Of a stretch of 64,000 nucleotides of DNA, positions 32,405 through 42,242 are shown one piece after another. The stretch is from Deltaproteobacteria bacterium (lineage in GTDB: Bacteria > Myxococcota_A > Polyangia > GCA-2747355). Position 1 is the first letter of the stretch. Each line of letters begins with the position of its first letter. The stretch spans positions 124,001 through 188,000 of the forward strand of contig JACKDQ010000007.1 of assembly GCA_020633415.1 (NCBI GenBank). The letters run 5' to 3'. Below the pieces are notes generated by a model that saw nothing but the letters and a program-made list of their open reading frames with translations, made no database searches and was not told the DNA's origin. Made by a program: the position numbers and the translations under genes.

Positions 32405-33199
32405 ATGAGCGTGGGACGCCCCAACGAAACGCTTCTGCGGCAGCAATTGGCCCAAGCTTGCCAGCGGATCTGGCAGCGCGGCTGGGTTGCCAACCACGAT
32501 GGCAACGGATCGGTGCGGCTGTCACGCGAGCGTATCCTGTGTACGCCGACAGCCGTCTCCAAGGCCGATATCACACCGACCAATCTGCTGATCCTGGGCT
32601 CGGGGGGGCGTGTGCTCTCTGGCGAGGGGCGACCGTTTTCAGAACTTGCGTTGCACATCGCCTACTATCAGGCGCGCCCCGATGTGCAGGTCGTCCTGCA
32701 TTGCCATTCGCCCTATGCCACCGCACTGGGGTTAACCGGTACAGACCTCGGCCAGCCCCGTCTTCCTGAAGCCGTCGTCTCCCTCGGGCCGTTTGTTCCG
32801 ACGGTGCCGTTGGCATCACCTGGTCAGGATGCGGTTCACGCGATCGTTCCTTATTTGGCCGCACATGACGTGCTGCTGTTGGTGGGCAACGGCGTGCTTG
32901 CCGTCGGCGACAGCGTTGAGCAGGCCTATTTGCGCCTCGAGTTGGTCGAGCATCTTTGTCGTATTGAGGCGGCGAGCCGCCAATTCGGTCAGCCCGGTGA
33001 GTTGCCGGCGAGCATGGTCAGTGGCCTGCTCAAAGCGCGTCAACGGGCTGGTTTGGGGCCCGAGGCTCGCGGGCTGATCCCCCCTGCCGACGCGGCAGCG
33101 ATCGGCCGCCAAGCTGGCACCGAACGCAACGGTCAGGACGCCTCAGCACTCCAAGCGCTGGTTCGGCGCGAAGTCGCGCGCGTGATCAAGGGCGGCTGA
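32405..33199 (+). CDS. Class II aldolase/adducin-family protein, one zinc ligand replaced
   Basis: A 264-residue relative of fuculose/rhamnulose-phosphate aldolases, which split deoxysugar phosphates to lactaldehyde and dihydroxyacetone phosphate with zinc. Seen: NGNGS-like HDGNGSVRLS, PFSELALH (catalytic Glu), HCHSPYATAL (two zinc His). The third zinc ligand, normally in an N/H-HG motif (His155 of Escherichia coli FucA), is Asn here: LLLVGNGVLAVG. Activity may be altered or lost. About 50 extra C-terminal residues (RREVARVIKG helix) could be an encapsulation peptide. The gene is coupled to the two vertex genes. Class II aldolases are known cargo of planctomycete-type and Haliangium-type microcompartments. 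Confidence 0.88.
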   Translation: MSVGRPNETLLRQQLAQACQRIWQRGWVANHDGNGSVRLSRERILCTPTAVSKADITPTNLLILGSGGRVLSGEGRPFSELALHIAYYQARPDVQVVLHCHSPYATALGLTGTDLGQPRLPEAVVSLGPFVPTVPLASPGQDAVHAIVPYLAAHDVLLLVGNGVLAVGDSVEQAYLRLELVEHLCRIEAASRQFGQPGELPASMVSGLLKARQRAGLGPEARGLIPPADAAAIGRQAGTERNGQDASALQALVRREVARVIKGG

Positions 33200-33201
33200 G
33201 C

Positions 33202-33420
33202 CTATTTGGCTCGGCAGGCCCCCGGTCCGCCGGGATGGCCGCAGCTGTGGCAACTTGCCGGCAGCTCAGGCGCGCTTCCCGAGGCATTGATCGCAAAAAC
33301 GGAAAACTGCTTTTCCAGTTCGGCGCTCTGGCACTTTGGACAGCTTGGCTTGTCGCTCGCACTGACGATCAGTTCGAAGCGCTCATTACAGTCTTGGCAG
33401 CGATACTCGTAGATCGGCAT
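33202..33420 (-). CDS. FmdB-family zinc-ribbon protein
   Basis: A 72-residue protein opening MPIYEYRCQDCNERFELIVS with a second knuckle SCPKCQS, the classic FmdB-type regulatory zinc ribbon. The C-terminus adds CHSCGH and a final Cys, so a second metal site is possible. It converges on the aldolase gene with 2 bp between stops and is not part of that operon. Its role, perhaps in DNA or protein binding, is unassigned. Confidence 0.9.
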   Translation of the reverse strand: MPIYEYRCQDCNERFELIVSASDKPSCPKCQSAELEKQFSVFAINASGSAPELPASCHSCGHPGGPGACRAK

Positions 33421-33769
33421 GGCAAAGACAGATTAGCACAGGCTGCGCCGATCGCGGCAAGCTGCACTTGGTCACTGTCAGCTGTGGCGGCGCATGTGCG
33501 TCTGCGGTCCGCGCGTCACTGCTATTCCGGCGAAAGCACGGCGCTAGTTAGCTGGGGCTGCTGTCCACCTCGGTGAGCGTCGACGAAAAGCGGCGCGATC
33601 ATCGCCGGTTCGCGCGATCACCGCGTCGAAGTTGGCAAGCCACGCCAAGGATTTTCAGCAGCTTGGCGCGCGCTAACTTGAGATCGTTGGCGTTTTGCTC
33701 TGGCCCGGTTTGGCCTCGCCTTTGCAATTCCTCAGGCTGCACGCGCCGATGCTAACCAGGAGGAAAGCG
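33421..33769. other. Intergenic region without a convincing gene
   Basis: This 349-bp stretch separates two divergent genes. Short open frames on both strands lack start sites, motifs or codon pattern worth calling. The one clear element is a sigma-54-like promoter at 33711-33726. Confidence 0.5.
33711..33726 (+). promoter_or_regulatory. Sigma-54-like promoter before the small lipoprotein gene
   Basis: TGGCCT (33711-33716) and TTTGCA (33721-33726) keep GG and GC ten bases apart. The -12 part is consensus, while the -24 part matches four of six bases. The predicted start near 33737 leaves a 33-base leader with the AGGAGG ribosome site, a sensible layout. Confidence 0.45.
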
Positions 33770-34054
33770 ATGCACAGAACGATGTTTGCTGGGTTGCTGC
33801 TGTTTGTCGCGCTGACGATCGCTTGTGGTGGTTCGGCGATCGACGCTGAAGGTCAGCTTGAGGGTACGCTGGAGCGGACGGCACAATCCTACCCCTGCGA
33901 TCAGATCGGTCAGCCCTGTGTCGGTGCCAGCGGAAACTCGGGCACGATCCAACAATGCATTCACGTCGACGACAAGTGCTGCTGCCAAACCAGCGCCGGC
34001 CTTGAGCTGCTCGGCAGAAAGGATAGGCTCGAGCAGTCTCAGGTGCTCGAATAG
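33770..34054 (+). CDS. Small cysteine-containing lipoprotein
   Basis: A 94-residue protein starting at ATG 33770 with AGGAGGA 5 bp upstream. MFAGLLLFVALTIACGG is a clear lipoprotein signal (lipidated Cys at about 19). The mature chain holds six cysteines, including PCDQIGQPC and a KCCC cluster, which could bind metal or form disulfides. A sigma-54-like promoter lies just upstream. No family is recognised. Confidence 0.72.
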   Translation: MHRTMFAGLLLFVALTIACGGSAIDAEGQLEGTLERTAQSYPCDQIGQPCVGASGNSGTIQQCIHVDDKCCCQTSAGLELLGRKDRLEQSQVLE

Positions 34055-34062
34055 CGCTGGCT

Positions 34063-37000
34063 CTACTGTGGGCTCTTTTTCTTTTTCTTAGCGCGCTTCT
34101 TCTTCACGGCCCCGCTGCCTCCCGCTGCTGTCGTGTTCTCAGCGGCTGGGGCTTCCTCGAAGCCGAGCATCCGCCGGCAACGATAGAAGGCATCGCTGGC
34201 GTTGAACGCGATCAGGTCGTCCTTGGCCTGCTTTGCTGAGACGTTGCTCGAGAGCGAGGCGTCGTCGAGCAGGTCTAGGGCGTCGGCCAAATCGCCCGAC
34301 AAGAGCAGACCGACGCGGTTCGTCGTCAACTCGACGGCGGCCCGCCAGGCTGCAGAGTCGAACTGAGTCGTGGCGTGTTCGCGCAGAATCTCGCCTAACT
34401 CTTTGCTTGCCGCGTAGGGCAGCTCATGTCTGAGCTCTTCAACGGCCGGGGCGATCTTCTCAGGTAGATTGTCGGCCTTAAGGTAGCGTGGGTGGTAGGC
34501 GTAGAGTGCGGCCGACAGTAGGCGGGTGAATGCTTCCGTCGGCAGGATATCCGCGAGGATGTGACTCGGCTGGGTCATCTCGATCGCGCGGCCGAGCAAG
34601 AACCGCAAGCGCGCAGCAGACGCCTTCTCCAGGGCCGGCGAGATCACCAGCGCTGGCGGGCCGCTCCGCGTGATCAGCACCGGCAACTTCTGGGCCTGGC
34701 TGCGATAAAAGGTCGTCTGCTTGACACCAAGCGCGCGACAGATCGCGCTGAAGACCATCGCTACGTTGGACTGCTCGACAGGAGAGATGCGATCCGTTGG
34801 GCGGACGCCGTAGGCGCTCAGCGGTTGTAGGCCGAGCAGTTCCTTGCCGTGGCGCCAAATGCACTCGAAAATATCGCCGAGTGCGACGGCCGCCGGCAGA
34901 GCGATCAGCTCGATTCGGTCGGTTTCGGCGATCTCCCCGGCATAAGCCTGCTCGACAGCCAGCGCCGACGGCTGACTCGCTGCGAGGAGGTCCATCTCTT
35001 GCTTCGAGAGCGCATCGACGGCCTTCAGCGACTGCAGCAGATGGTGAGCGCGATAGGTCTGCTCGGCCTTGGTCGCTGCGGTGATCAACGCGCGCAGCGA
35101 GTTTGTCCGTAGTGCGCGGTCGACCAGCGCGCGGTGATTGGCCAGCGACGCGTCCGAGACGTCGCCCTGGGCTTCACAGAGCTCAGCTAGCCGAACACGC
35201 GTGGGCAGGTCGTCTTCGAGCTCCAGACGTCGCTTGATCGTCTGGATCGCTTCGCTGGTCGCATGGGCTTTGTGCTGCTGGGCGGCGAGCATGTCGAACA
35301 GGCGCACACGGCAGCGGCGTTGACGTTCGTCAACTTCTTCGGGGAACTTCCGTCGAAGGTGCTTTCGCAAGAGGGACTGCAGATCATCGAGCCGCCCGGC
35401 GGCCTCCAGGCTGCGAGCGATGCCTTCGACCGCCTCGCTGCAATAGGGGTCGACCTCCAGCAACTGCTCGCGCCGCTCGTCTGCGGTCGCAAAATCACCG
35501 GCCGCGTCGTACTGCCCAGCGGCGAGCAGCAGCAGCTCGTTTCGATCGCTGCGCTCAGCGTCCTGTTTGATCAACAGGTCCGCGGCCAGTGCCGCCGAAC
35601 GGTGGCGGTCAGCGTTGGCCAGTGTTTGAACCATCGTCTCAAGCTGTGGCGCAACGAGCGCAAGGATTTCGCGCATCGTGCTCGGCTCGAGCGCATCATC
35701 GCCGAGCAGCATCAAGGTGCTATCGAAACAGGCCGCCGCGCGAGCTCCCTGTGCATCCTCGCCCAATATCTCCGCGGCCTGAAGGTAGAGCGTCGCTCGG
35801 CGCAGCGGATCGCTAGTCGCGTCGGCGACGCGCTGAAGCAGGTCCGCCGCCTCGTCGGTGTCGCCGCGTTGGCGCGCGGCCTCGGCCAGCTCGGCCAGCG
35901 CCTCAGTGTTGCTCTGATCAAGGGCGATCGCGGCGCGGAAAAATGGTGCAGCGCGGTCCGGTCGGCGCAGTCGGCGCTCGCAGATGCCCGCCATGTAGAG
36001 TGCTTCGGCCGCCTCGCTCGGGTGATGTTCCGCGTCCGGATGCTCGCTCGCTTCGCGCAGGTGCCGCAACGCTTCGCGCCAACGCCGGGCGCGGTAACAG
36101 TGACGCCCCAGCGTCAGGCGGATGCGCAGGTCAGTCGGTGCCAGGCGCAGCGCTTGTTGAAGATTGCGGTAGGCTTCCTCGTCGTTGCCCTGACGTTCGT
36201 AGCAATGGGCGAGGCGATGGAAAATCGGTGCAACGTCTGGGCGTAACGACTGGCCGAGCTTTGCGACAACCTGCTGTAGCGTGACCAGTGCCTGCTCAAC
36301 GTCATCACCGGCCAGCAACATTTCGGCCAGTGCGTCGATCGCGGGAACGAAGTCGGTCGTCTCTTCGAGCGCCGCAGCGAAATATTGCTGCGCGGTCTCA
36401 GTGTTGCCGCCCTCCACCTCGAGCCGACCGAGTTGCGTTAGAACCGCCGACCTGTTCTCGGCGTCAGCAACCAAACTGTGTTTTCTTAGCAGTAGCTGGC
36501 GCTGTTGCTCGGGCTGATCCTGCGAAAGTTTGATCAGCAGCTCGATCGTCGGCAAATCGTCTGGGCTATGTTCGAGCAAAGCGCTCAGCAAGCCGATTGC
36601 CACATCGCTGCGATCTGCCGAGAGCGCGACGCGGGCGGCGCCGGCCAAGACGATCGGTGTTTCATCGATGTCCACTGCCTCGGCCAGCCGCATCGCCGTT
36701 TCGGCGTGCTTTTCGTAGTTATGCGCCGTTTGATGGAGAGCCAGCAGTTCACGCAAGGTGCCGACATGGGCGGGAAGTCGGTCGAGCGTGCTGCAAAGTG
36801 TCGCTTCGGCGTTGTCGCAATCGCCGAGGTGTAGACGCTGCATGCGCGCTAACGCGACGCGCATTTCGGCGACTTCACTCGGGTCTGCCTTATCGCCCTC
36901 CGCACGGGTGATCGCGTCTTGCAGCAACACCGCTGCCTCGCCGTGCCTGCCGAGCTCGAGCAAAGTTTCTGACAGTCGCTGGTCGATTTGGAAGGTTCCT

Positions 37001-40000
37001 GATCCGAGGGACCTCGCCCGATCAAGACTTGCTGCAGCCTGATCCAGCTGCCCGAGCGAGCGATGAACCTCGGCGATGTCGCAGAGCAGCGCGCTCAGTT
37101 CTTGGTCGTCGGCGCGCGTTGTCTCGATCGCTTCTGCGTGGCGCTCAAGCGCAGTCAGTAGGTCGTGGGGCCGGCTGTGGCTGCGATAGAGATCTTCGAG
37201 GGCGACCAGCGCCGGCTCGTAGTGCGGCTGACGCAACACTGCGGTCTCGAACGCCTCGATCGCTTGGTCGGGCAGCTCTAGCTCGTCGCGATAGACTTCG
37301 GCAACCTCGACCCAGCGCGCGGCCTCCTCGTCAGGATCTGGCGCGTTATCGGCGAGAGCCTTGAGGCAATCGGTGAGTTTCGGCCAGACGGCTTGATCGC
37401 GATACAGCGCGGCCAGTCGTTTGAGCGATGCCTGGTCTTGAGGAAACGCCTCGACAAGTCGGGCCAGCACGTCCGCAGCATCGTAGGGTCTGTCGAGCTT
37501 TTCTTGATAGATGTCGGCCAGCGCGAGCAGCGTCTGATGACGAGTCTGATCGGCAAGGCTCCCTCTTTGCTGCTCCAGACGTCGCGCGTGAAGCTGTGCA
37601 ATGTCTTGCCAACGCTCCCGTTGTTGATAGAAGTCGATTAGTTTGTCACGCGATGGCTCGTCGTCGGGGTCGAGCGCGACCACCGCACAAAGGTGTGCCT
37701 CTGCGTGGTCCTGCGGGCCGTGCTCCAAGAGCAGCTCGGCGCAGCGGCGGTGCAGATCGCAGAGCGTCTCGCTGTCGCGCGCCCGCTCCGCCAGGCCGCG
37801 GAAGATCTCTACCAGACGGTCGTAACGCTGGTGGGCAGCAGCTAGCGCGATCAGCGCGTCCTCGAGGTCATTGTTGCGGTAATCGATCGCTGCCGCTTCA
37901 GCGAGCACATCGAAGGTGCGATCGACGTCTTCGGCACCCTCGCGCCAGACGCGCGCGACGCGCAGCAATCGTGCGATTCGCTCGTCGGCAGTTGCTGCCG
38001 GCAGCGCGCGGTAGGCGTTAGCCAGCGACTCCCACGAGGTCGACAACGAAGGCAGTGGCGGAAGCGGACCGATCGGCGGTCTTGGCCGGCCAGCGGTGCC
38101 GAGAACAATTAGATCGGACTTTGACAGCTCGACCGTTTGATCCGTCTTGCGGGGATGACGAACCAGCAATTGGCCGTGCTCAGCGATCGTCAACTCCATC
38201 GTCGGGTCGCGCTGACGATCGCCATCCGAGGCGATGATCAGCGGCTGTGAGTCGCTGGCCACTTCCACGCTGTCTACATCGATCTCCTCGGTTGCGTCGT
38301 GGCGATGTCGAAAGCGCGATTCGATCAGTGGGGGCAGATCTGCGATCGCGGTGGCCAGCCGCCAGGCGCTCTGCTCAGTCTTTGCGTCTTGGCCGATCAC
38401 GAAGGCTTGAAGCGCAAGCGGGAAGGCTCGCCGGGGGTCGCCGACGCGATGCTCCAGACGGTCGACCAAGAGCTCGAGCAGTTGCAGGCGCTCTTCGTCG
38501 TTTTCCGACTGGTTGAGAAACTGACGGGCGAGGCCGATCAATGGTTCCCAGTTGCCCAACGTCGGGGCAAGCGCTTCGACTTGCTCGAGGATCGCATGGC
38601 GCTGGTCTGGGCGGAGCTGGGCGAGGCCGACCAGATCGGTTGTCGCCAGCGCCGGATCGTTGATACGCGTGGTTGCCAGCTCAATTCGCTGGCGGAGCAA
38701 TCGCTCCTTACGCACCGGGTCGGTGCCGGTCATCAGGCGATCATAGGTTCGGCAGAGCTCGGGTAAATGGCCCGAGCGATCAGCGAGCTCGGTTAGCTGG
38801 GGCAGCAGGGCATCATTGCTACCATCGACAGCGATCGCTTCATTGATCAAAGAGAAAGCGCGCGCGGCATCGCCGAGTTTTTCGTCAGCCAATTCCGCCA
38901 TCTCAAGTGTAAGCTCTATCTGCTCGGTGCCCGCCGCCGCCTGCTGACGCAGTTGGGCGAAAACAGCGAACAGCTCTTCGAACAAGCCGTACTCGGCGGC
39001 GATGCGGCGCAGACAATCCAGCGCCTGCTGATCGCCGCACTCCAACGCCTGGCGATACCACTCAAAAGCGAGCGGTGGGTCGAGCCAGTGCTCTTGGCTG
39101 AGTTCAGCGGCGTCGACGATCAACTCGCGCTGCTGATGCTGGGGCAGAGCAGGTAGCAGGTTCGGCAAGATGTCGAAGAGCTGTAAGTAACAGCCGCCTT
39201 GGCGATAGAGTTCGGCAAGGCGCAGCGTCGCATCGGTCGCCTCTGGCGCCAGGGTTACCACCCGTTCGTAGGACAAGCGGGCTCGCTCTCGATCGGCGAG
39301 CTCAGTGTCCCACAGCTCAGCGATCTGCAGGGCGAGCGCGGGCTTCTCCGCGGCGGGGCAAAGCAAGAGCTCGCGCTCATAGAGCACAGTCGCTTGATCG
39401 ATCTGGCCAGCGGCGAGTAGCAGCTCTCGGAGCTGTCGGCAGGCTTCGAGATCGGCTGGTGCGAGCTCTTCGACGATTTTTCGCTGTAGCGCGATGATGG
39501 TAGATGCATTTTCTTTGGGCCGCTGACCGAGTAACTCGACCAGCTGGCGCGTTAGCGCGAGCCTCTGCGCCGGCGTATCGACAAACTTGATCCGCTGCTC
39601 CAAGATCTGGATGCGTGAAACGACGTCTCCGTCCCGCTCGAATAGCCGATCGAGCGCGTCGTATGCGTCTCTGGCGGCGGGCATCTCACGAAGCAGCCCT
39701 TGGTAGGCGGCGATTGCGGCCGAGTGGTCCTGACGCTGCTCGTGAAGTCGTGCAATGCGCCGCAGCACCCTGACGCGGGCACTTGTCCCCAGTTGGCGGC
39801 CGTGCTTGAGCCGCTGCTCGAGTAACGCTACGAGTTTGTCGGTGTCGTTGTGCTGCTGATAGAGGCGATCGAGTGCTTGCTCGATTTCGGGGTCTTGGGA
39901 GGCCAGCTCACGCGCTTGTTCAAACGACTCGATCGCATTCTGATAATCGCCCAAGTCGTCGGCGTAAAAGTTTGCTAGGCGCTTGAGCGTTGAGGCGCGC

Positions 40001-42120
40001 GCCGCGTGTCCCGTGGCAGCGGAGACTTGATGTTGGTAAAGTGCCACCAAGGCCGCGTCGTCCTCAAGGCGTGCGGCGATCTGGCTGGCTTCGGCAAATG
40101 CTCGGCGATCTTGCGGCAAGACTTGGATGATCTCGTTGAGTGCAGTCAATGCCTGGTGGGGGCGTTCGAGTTGCTCGTTGAGCGCGATCACCAGACGCCG
40201 CAAGTTGGTGACCCGCTCGGCCTGTGAGAGCTGGTGATGGTCTAGTTGCTGCTGCAGCGCCCAGACTAGGCCCTCGTAGTCGCCGCAGCGCTCGCAACTG
40301 TCAGCTAGTAGCTGTAGTGCCCGTCGATCGCCGACCTCGATGCTCTCGCGCAACAGGGCGGCGATGCGAGCCGGCGGCCCCTGTCGATCGTGAAGCGTTT
40401 GCGCAGCGTTGCGCAGCACCTTGCGTCTCTGCTCGTCATCAGTGGCTTGCTCGAGCTGTTCGGCGAGCGTCTGCTCAGCGCGCTGCCACATCCGCAGCTT
40501 CGACTGCAGTCGCGACACCGCTTGCTCGGGTCGCGGGTCATCGGGCGCGTGTTTCGCAATTTCGCCCCATTGAGCTTCGGCCGCGTTGAGATCGCCGAGC
40601 GAGCGTTCGCTGACCTCGGCCAGCTGCACCAGATAATCGACGGCGCGGCCCGTCGCTCCTGCGAGCAGCGTGTTGTCAGCCGCGAAGCGCAGCAGTTCGC
40701 AGAGGCTGTGGTAGTCGCCCCGACGACGAAAGAATTGTTGGTAGTGCTCGATCGCATCGGCGTGCAGCGGGTCGAGTTGCAGCACGTCGTGGAGCACGGC
40801 GGCGCCCTCCTCTGCGCAACCCAGTTGATCGCGCAGCAGTCGGGCCAGTTCGAGCATTAGTGCGACGCGGTCTCCGGTGCTTTCCGTCGCGCCGATCGTT
40901 CGCTTGAGCAGGTCAGCGCGTTCCTGGTGGGCGCCGGCCTTTTCGTAGAGCGCGTGCAAGTGGCGCAGCGCACGAGCGTTGGTCGGGTCGATCTCGACGA
41001 CCTGCTCGTAGCAGCGGCGCATTGTGTCCTGGGCGCCGATACGGCCGCGGTGAATCGCCGCCTGAGCAAGCAGCAGCTGGATGCGCTCTTGCTCGCTACG
41101 CGCCAAGGCGATTCGGTGGGCAAACAACTGGTCGAGGTCATCGAAGCGATTGCGTTCGCTGTAGAGTCGTTCGAGCCCTTCGATTGCCGCTGCGTCAGCA
41201 GGTGACGCGCCCAAGGCGCGCTTGAGATAGGCGATCGCCCCGTCGGCGTCATTCTTTGTCGCTCGGCGCTTCGCCAACTGAACAAACAATTCGGCGGAAC
41301 GAGCGAGTCCACCGGGGGCTGGCCATTCGGGTGAGGCCAATACCGTCGCTAGGCGCTCGCAGAGCGCTTCATCGGTTGGTCGCAGTTGCCAGGCTTCCTC
41401 GTAACAGGCCGCAGCGCCCTCGATGTCGCGCAAGCGCTCCAGGCGAATCTGCGCCAGTTGGCTCAACAGCTCAACGCGCTGACGCACGTCGTGAGTGTGT
41501 TCGAGCTGCCGCTGGCTGAGCTGCGCAGCTTGCTCCCATTGTCCGAGGTCGAGCAGGATCTCGCGCGCTCGCTCTACAGCGGCGGTAGCCCGTTGATCCA
41601 ACGCGTAGGCCTGCAGGTACAGCGCTAGGGCGCGGTCTAGTCGATTAAACCGAGTGCGCCATACATCAGCTGCGGTGATCGCCGCTCGCGCACGCTGCGT
41701 GTCGTCGCGTTGGTAAGCGACGTCGTCCTCGAGCAGCAAGACCAGCTCGGCTTGTCTTCCGGTTTCTTCGAGAGCCCGCCGAAGCATGTTCCGCGGTCGG
41801 CTGTTGTCGGGAAAGTAGCGCAGCGCCTTTTGCAGCGCGCGGATCTCGGCATCGCGCTGCTTCGCCTTTTCGTACTGATCAGCGGCCTGACAGCACAGTT
41901 CGGCTGCTTGCAGGGCGTCATCGAGGTAAGCCGCACGCAGTTCGTACAGCTTCGCCAGCTCAACCAGCTGACCTTGTGCCTTGTAGTGGCGACGTAGCGT
42001 GTTGAACGGCTCGCCGGCGCGGGGGTCGCGACGAAACTGCGCTTCTAGCTCGAAGGTATCTTGCGACAAGAGCGCCCCCGCCGGCGCTGCCGCGGCCGGT
42101 TCAGGTGAGTATTGTCTCAA
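34063..42120 (-). CDS. Giant TPR-repeat protein (2685 residues)
   Basis: An intact 8-kb reading frame. Nearly all of residues 30-2340 are tetratricopeptide-like helix pairs, for example DYQNAIESFEQARELASQDP, DALAEMLLAGDDVEQALVTL and ALRLAPTDLRIRLTLGRHCY. They are split near residues 1280-1360 by a non-repeat linker with beta strands (QLLVRHPRKTDQTVELS). Residues about 2350-2640 are a different helical domain, and the tail is lysine-rich (KKKRAKKKKK). No signal peptide or membrane helix is seen, so it is probably a cytoplasmic scaffold. The start is a TTG; the M16 peptidase gene is divergent. Myxobacterial motility clusters have large TPR proteins, but nothing here ties it to motility. Confidence 0.9.
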   Translation of the reverse strand: MRQYSPEPAAAAPAGALLSQDTFELEAQFRRDPRAGEPFNTLRRHYKAQGQLVELAKLYELRAAYLDDALQAAELCCQAADQYEKAKQRDAEIRALQKALRYFPDNSRPRNMLRRALEETGRQAELVLLLEDDVAYQRDDTQRARAAITAADVWRTRFNRLDRALALYLQAYALDQRATAAVERAREILLDLGQWEQAAQLSQRQLEHTHDVRQRVELLSQLAQIRLERLRDIEGAAACYEEAWQLRPTDEALCERLATVLASPEWPAPGGLARSAELFVQLAKRRATKNDADGAIAYLKRALGASPADAAAIEGLERLYSERNRFDDLDQLFAHRIALARSEQERIQLLLAQAAIHRGRIGAQDTMRRCYEQVVEIDPTNARALRHLHALYEKAGAHQERADLLKRTIGATESTGDRVALMLELARLLRDQLGCAEEGAAVLHDVLQLDPLHADAIEHYQQFFRRRGDYHSLCELLRFAADNTLLAGATGRAVDYLVQLAEVSERSLGDLNAAEAQWGEIAKHAPDDPRPEQAVSRLQSKLRMWQRAEQTLAEQLEQATDDEQRRKVLRNAAQTLHDRQGPPARIAALLRESIEVGDRRALQLLADSCERCGDYEGLVWALQQQLDHHQLSQAERVTNLRRLVIALNEQLERPHQALTALNEIIQVLPQDRRAFAEASQIAARLEDDAALVALYQHQVSAATGHAARASTLKRLANFYADDLGDYQNAIESFEQARELASQDPEIEQALDRLYQQHNDTDKLVALLEQRLKHGRQLGTSARVRVLRRIARLHEQRQDHSAAIAAYQGLLREMPAARDAYDALDRLFERDGDVVSRIQILEQRIKFVDTPAQRLALTRQLVELLGQRPKENASTIIALQRKIVEELAPADLEACRQLRELLLAAGQIDQATVLYERELLLCPAAEKPALALQIAELWDTELADRERARLSYERVVTLAPEATDATLRLAELYRQGGCYLQLFDILPNLLPALPQHQQRELIVDAAELSQEHWLDPPLAFEWYRQALECGDQQALDCLRRIAAEYGLFEELFAVFAQLRQQAAAGTEQIELTLEMAELADEKLGDAARAFSLINEAIAVDGSNDALLPQLTELADRSGHLPELCRTYDRLMTGTDPVRKERLLRQRIELATTRINDPALATTDLVGLAQLRPDQRHAILEQVEALAPTLGNWEPLIGLARQFLNQSENDEERLQLLELLVDRLEHRVGDPRRAFPLALQAFVIGQDAKTEQSAWRLATAIADLPPLIESRFRHRHDATEEIDVDSVEVASDSQPLIIASDGDRQRDPTMELTIAEHGQLLVRHPRKTDQTVELSKSDLIVLGTAGRPRPPIGPLPPLPSLSTSWESLANAYRALPAATADERIARLLRVARVWREGAEDVDRTFDVLAEAAAIDYRNNDLEDALIALAAAHQRYDRLVEIFRGLAERARDSETLCDLHRRCAELLLEHGPQDHAEAHLCAVVALDPDDEPSRDKLIDFYQQRERWQDIAQLHARRLEQQRGSLADQTRHQTLLALADIYQEKLDRPYDAADVLARLVEAFPQDQASLKRLAALYRDQAVWPKLTDCLKALADNAPDPDEEAARWVEVAEVYRDELELPDQAIEAFETAVLRQPHYEPALVALEDLYRSHSRPHDLLTALERHAEAIETTRADDQELSALLCDIAEVHRSLGQLDQAAASLDRARSLGSGTFQIDQRLSETLLELGRHGEAAVLLQDAITRAEGDKADPSEVAEMRVALARMQRLHLGDCDNAEATLCSTLDRLPAHVGTLRELLALHQTAHNYEKHAETAMRLAEAVDIDETPIVLAGAARVALSADRSDVAIGLLSALLEHSPDDLPTIELLIKLSQDQPEQQRQLLLRKHSLVADAENRSAVLTQLGRLEVEGGNTETAQQYFAAALEETTDFVPAIDALAEMLLAGDDVEQALVTLQQVVAKLGQSLRPDVAPIFHRLAHCYERQGNDEEAYRNLQQALRLAPTDLRIRLTLGRHCYRARRWREALRHLREASEHPDAEHHPSEAAEALYMAGICERRLRRPDRAAPFFRAAIALDQSNTEALAELAEAARQRGDTDEAADLLQRVADATSDPLRRATLYLQAAEILGEDAQGARAAACFDSTLMLLGDDALEPSTMREILALVAPQLETMVQTLANADRHRSAALAADLLIKQDAERSDRNELLLLAAGQYDAAGDFATADERREQLLEVDPYCSEAVEGIARSLEAAGRLDDLQSLLRKHLRRKFPEEVDERQRRCRVRLFDMLAAQQHKAHATSEAIQTIKRRLELEDDLPTRVRLAELCEAQGDVSDASLANHRALVDRALRTNSLRALITAATKAEQTYRAHHLLQSLKAVDALSKQEMDLLAASQPSALAVEQAYAGEIAETDRIELIALPAAVALGDIFECIWRHGKELLGLQPLSAYGVRPTDRISPVEQSNVAMVFSAICRALGVKQTTFYRSQAQKLPVLITRSGPPALVISPALEKASAARLRFLLGRAIEMTQPSHILADILPTEAFTRLLSAALYAYHPRYLKADNLPEKIAPAVEELRHELPYAASKELGEILREHATTQFDSAAWRAAVELTTNRVGLLLSGDLADALDLLDDASLSSNVSAKQAKDDLIAFNASDAFYRCRRMLGFEEAPAAENTTAAGGSGAVKKKRAKKKKKSPQ

Positions 42121-42242
42121 ATATACGGCAGGTTAGAGAATAGCACGGCAGCCGCTCAGCAGCAATGGTGGTTCCACGGCCATCAGCAAGCGTCGGCAGC
42201 ACGGCGAAAACCGGCATCAAGCCCAATGGGCGAAAATGGGGT

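Noticed and set aside
33573..33755. A 60-codon open frame on the plus strand, and a 42-codon frame on the minus strand
   Set aside because: No family, no typical codon pattern, and both lie in the promoter region of the small lipoprotein gene.
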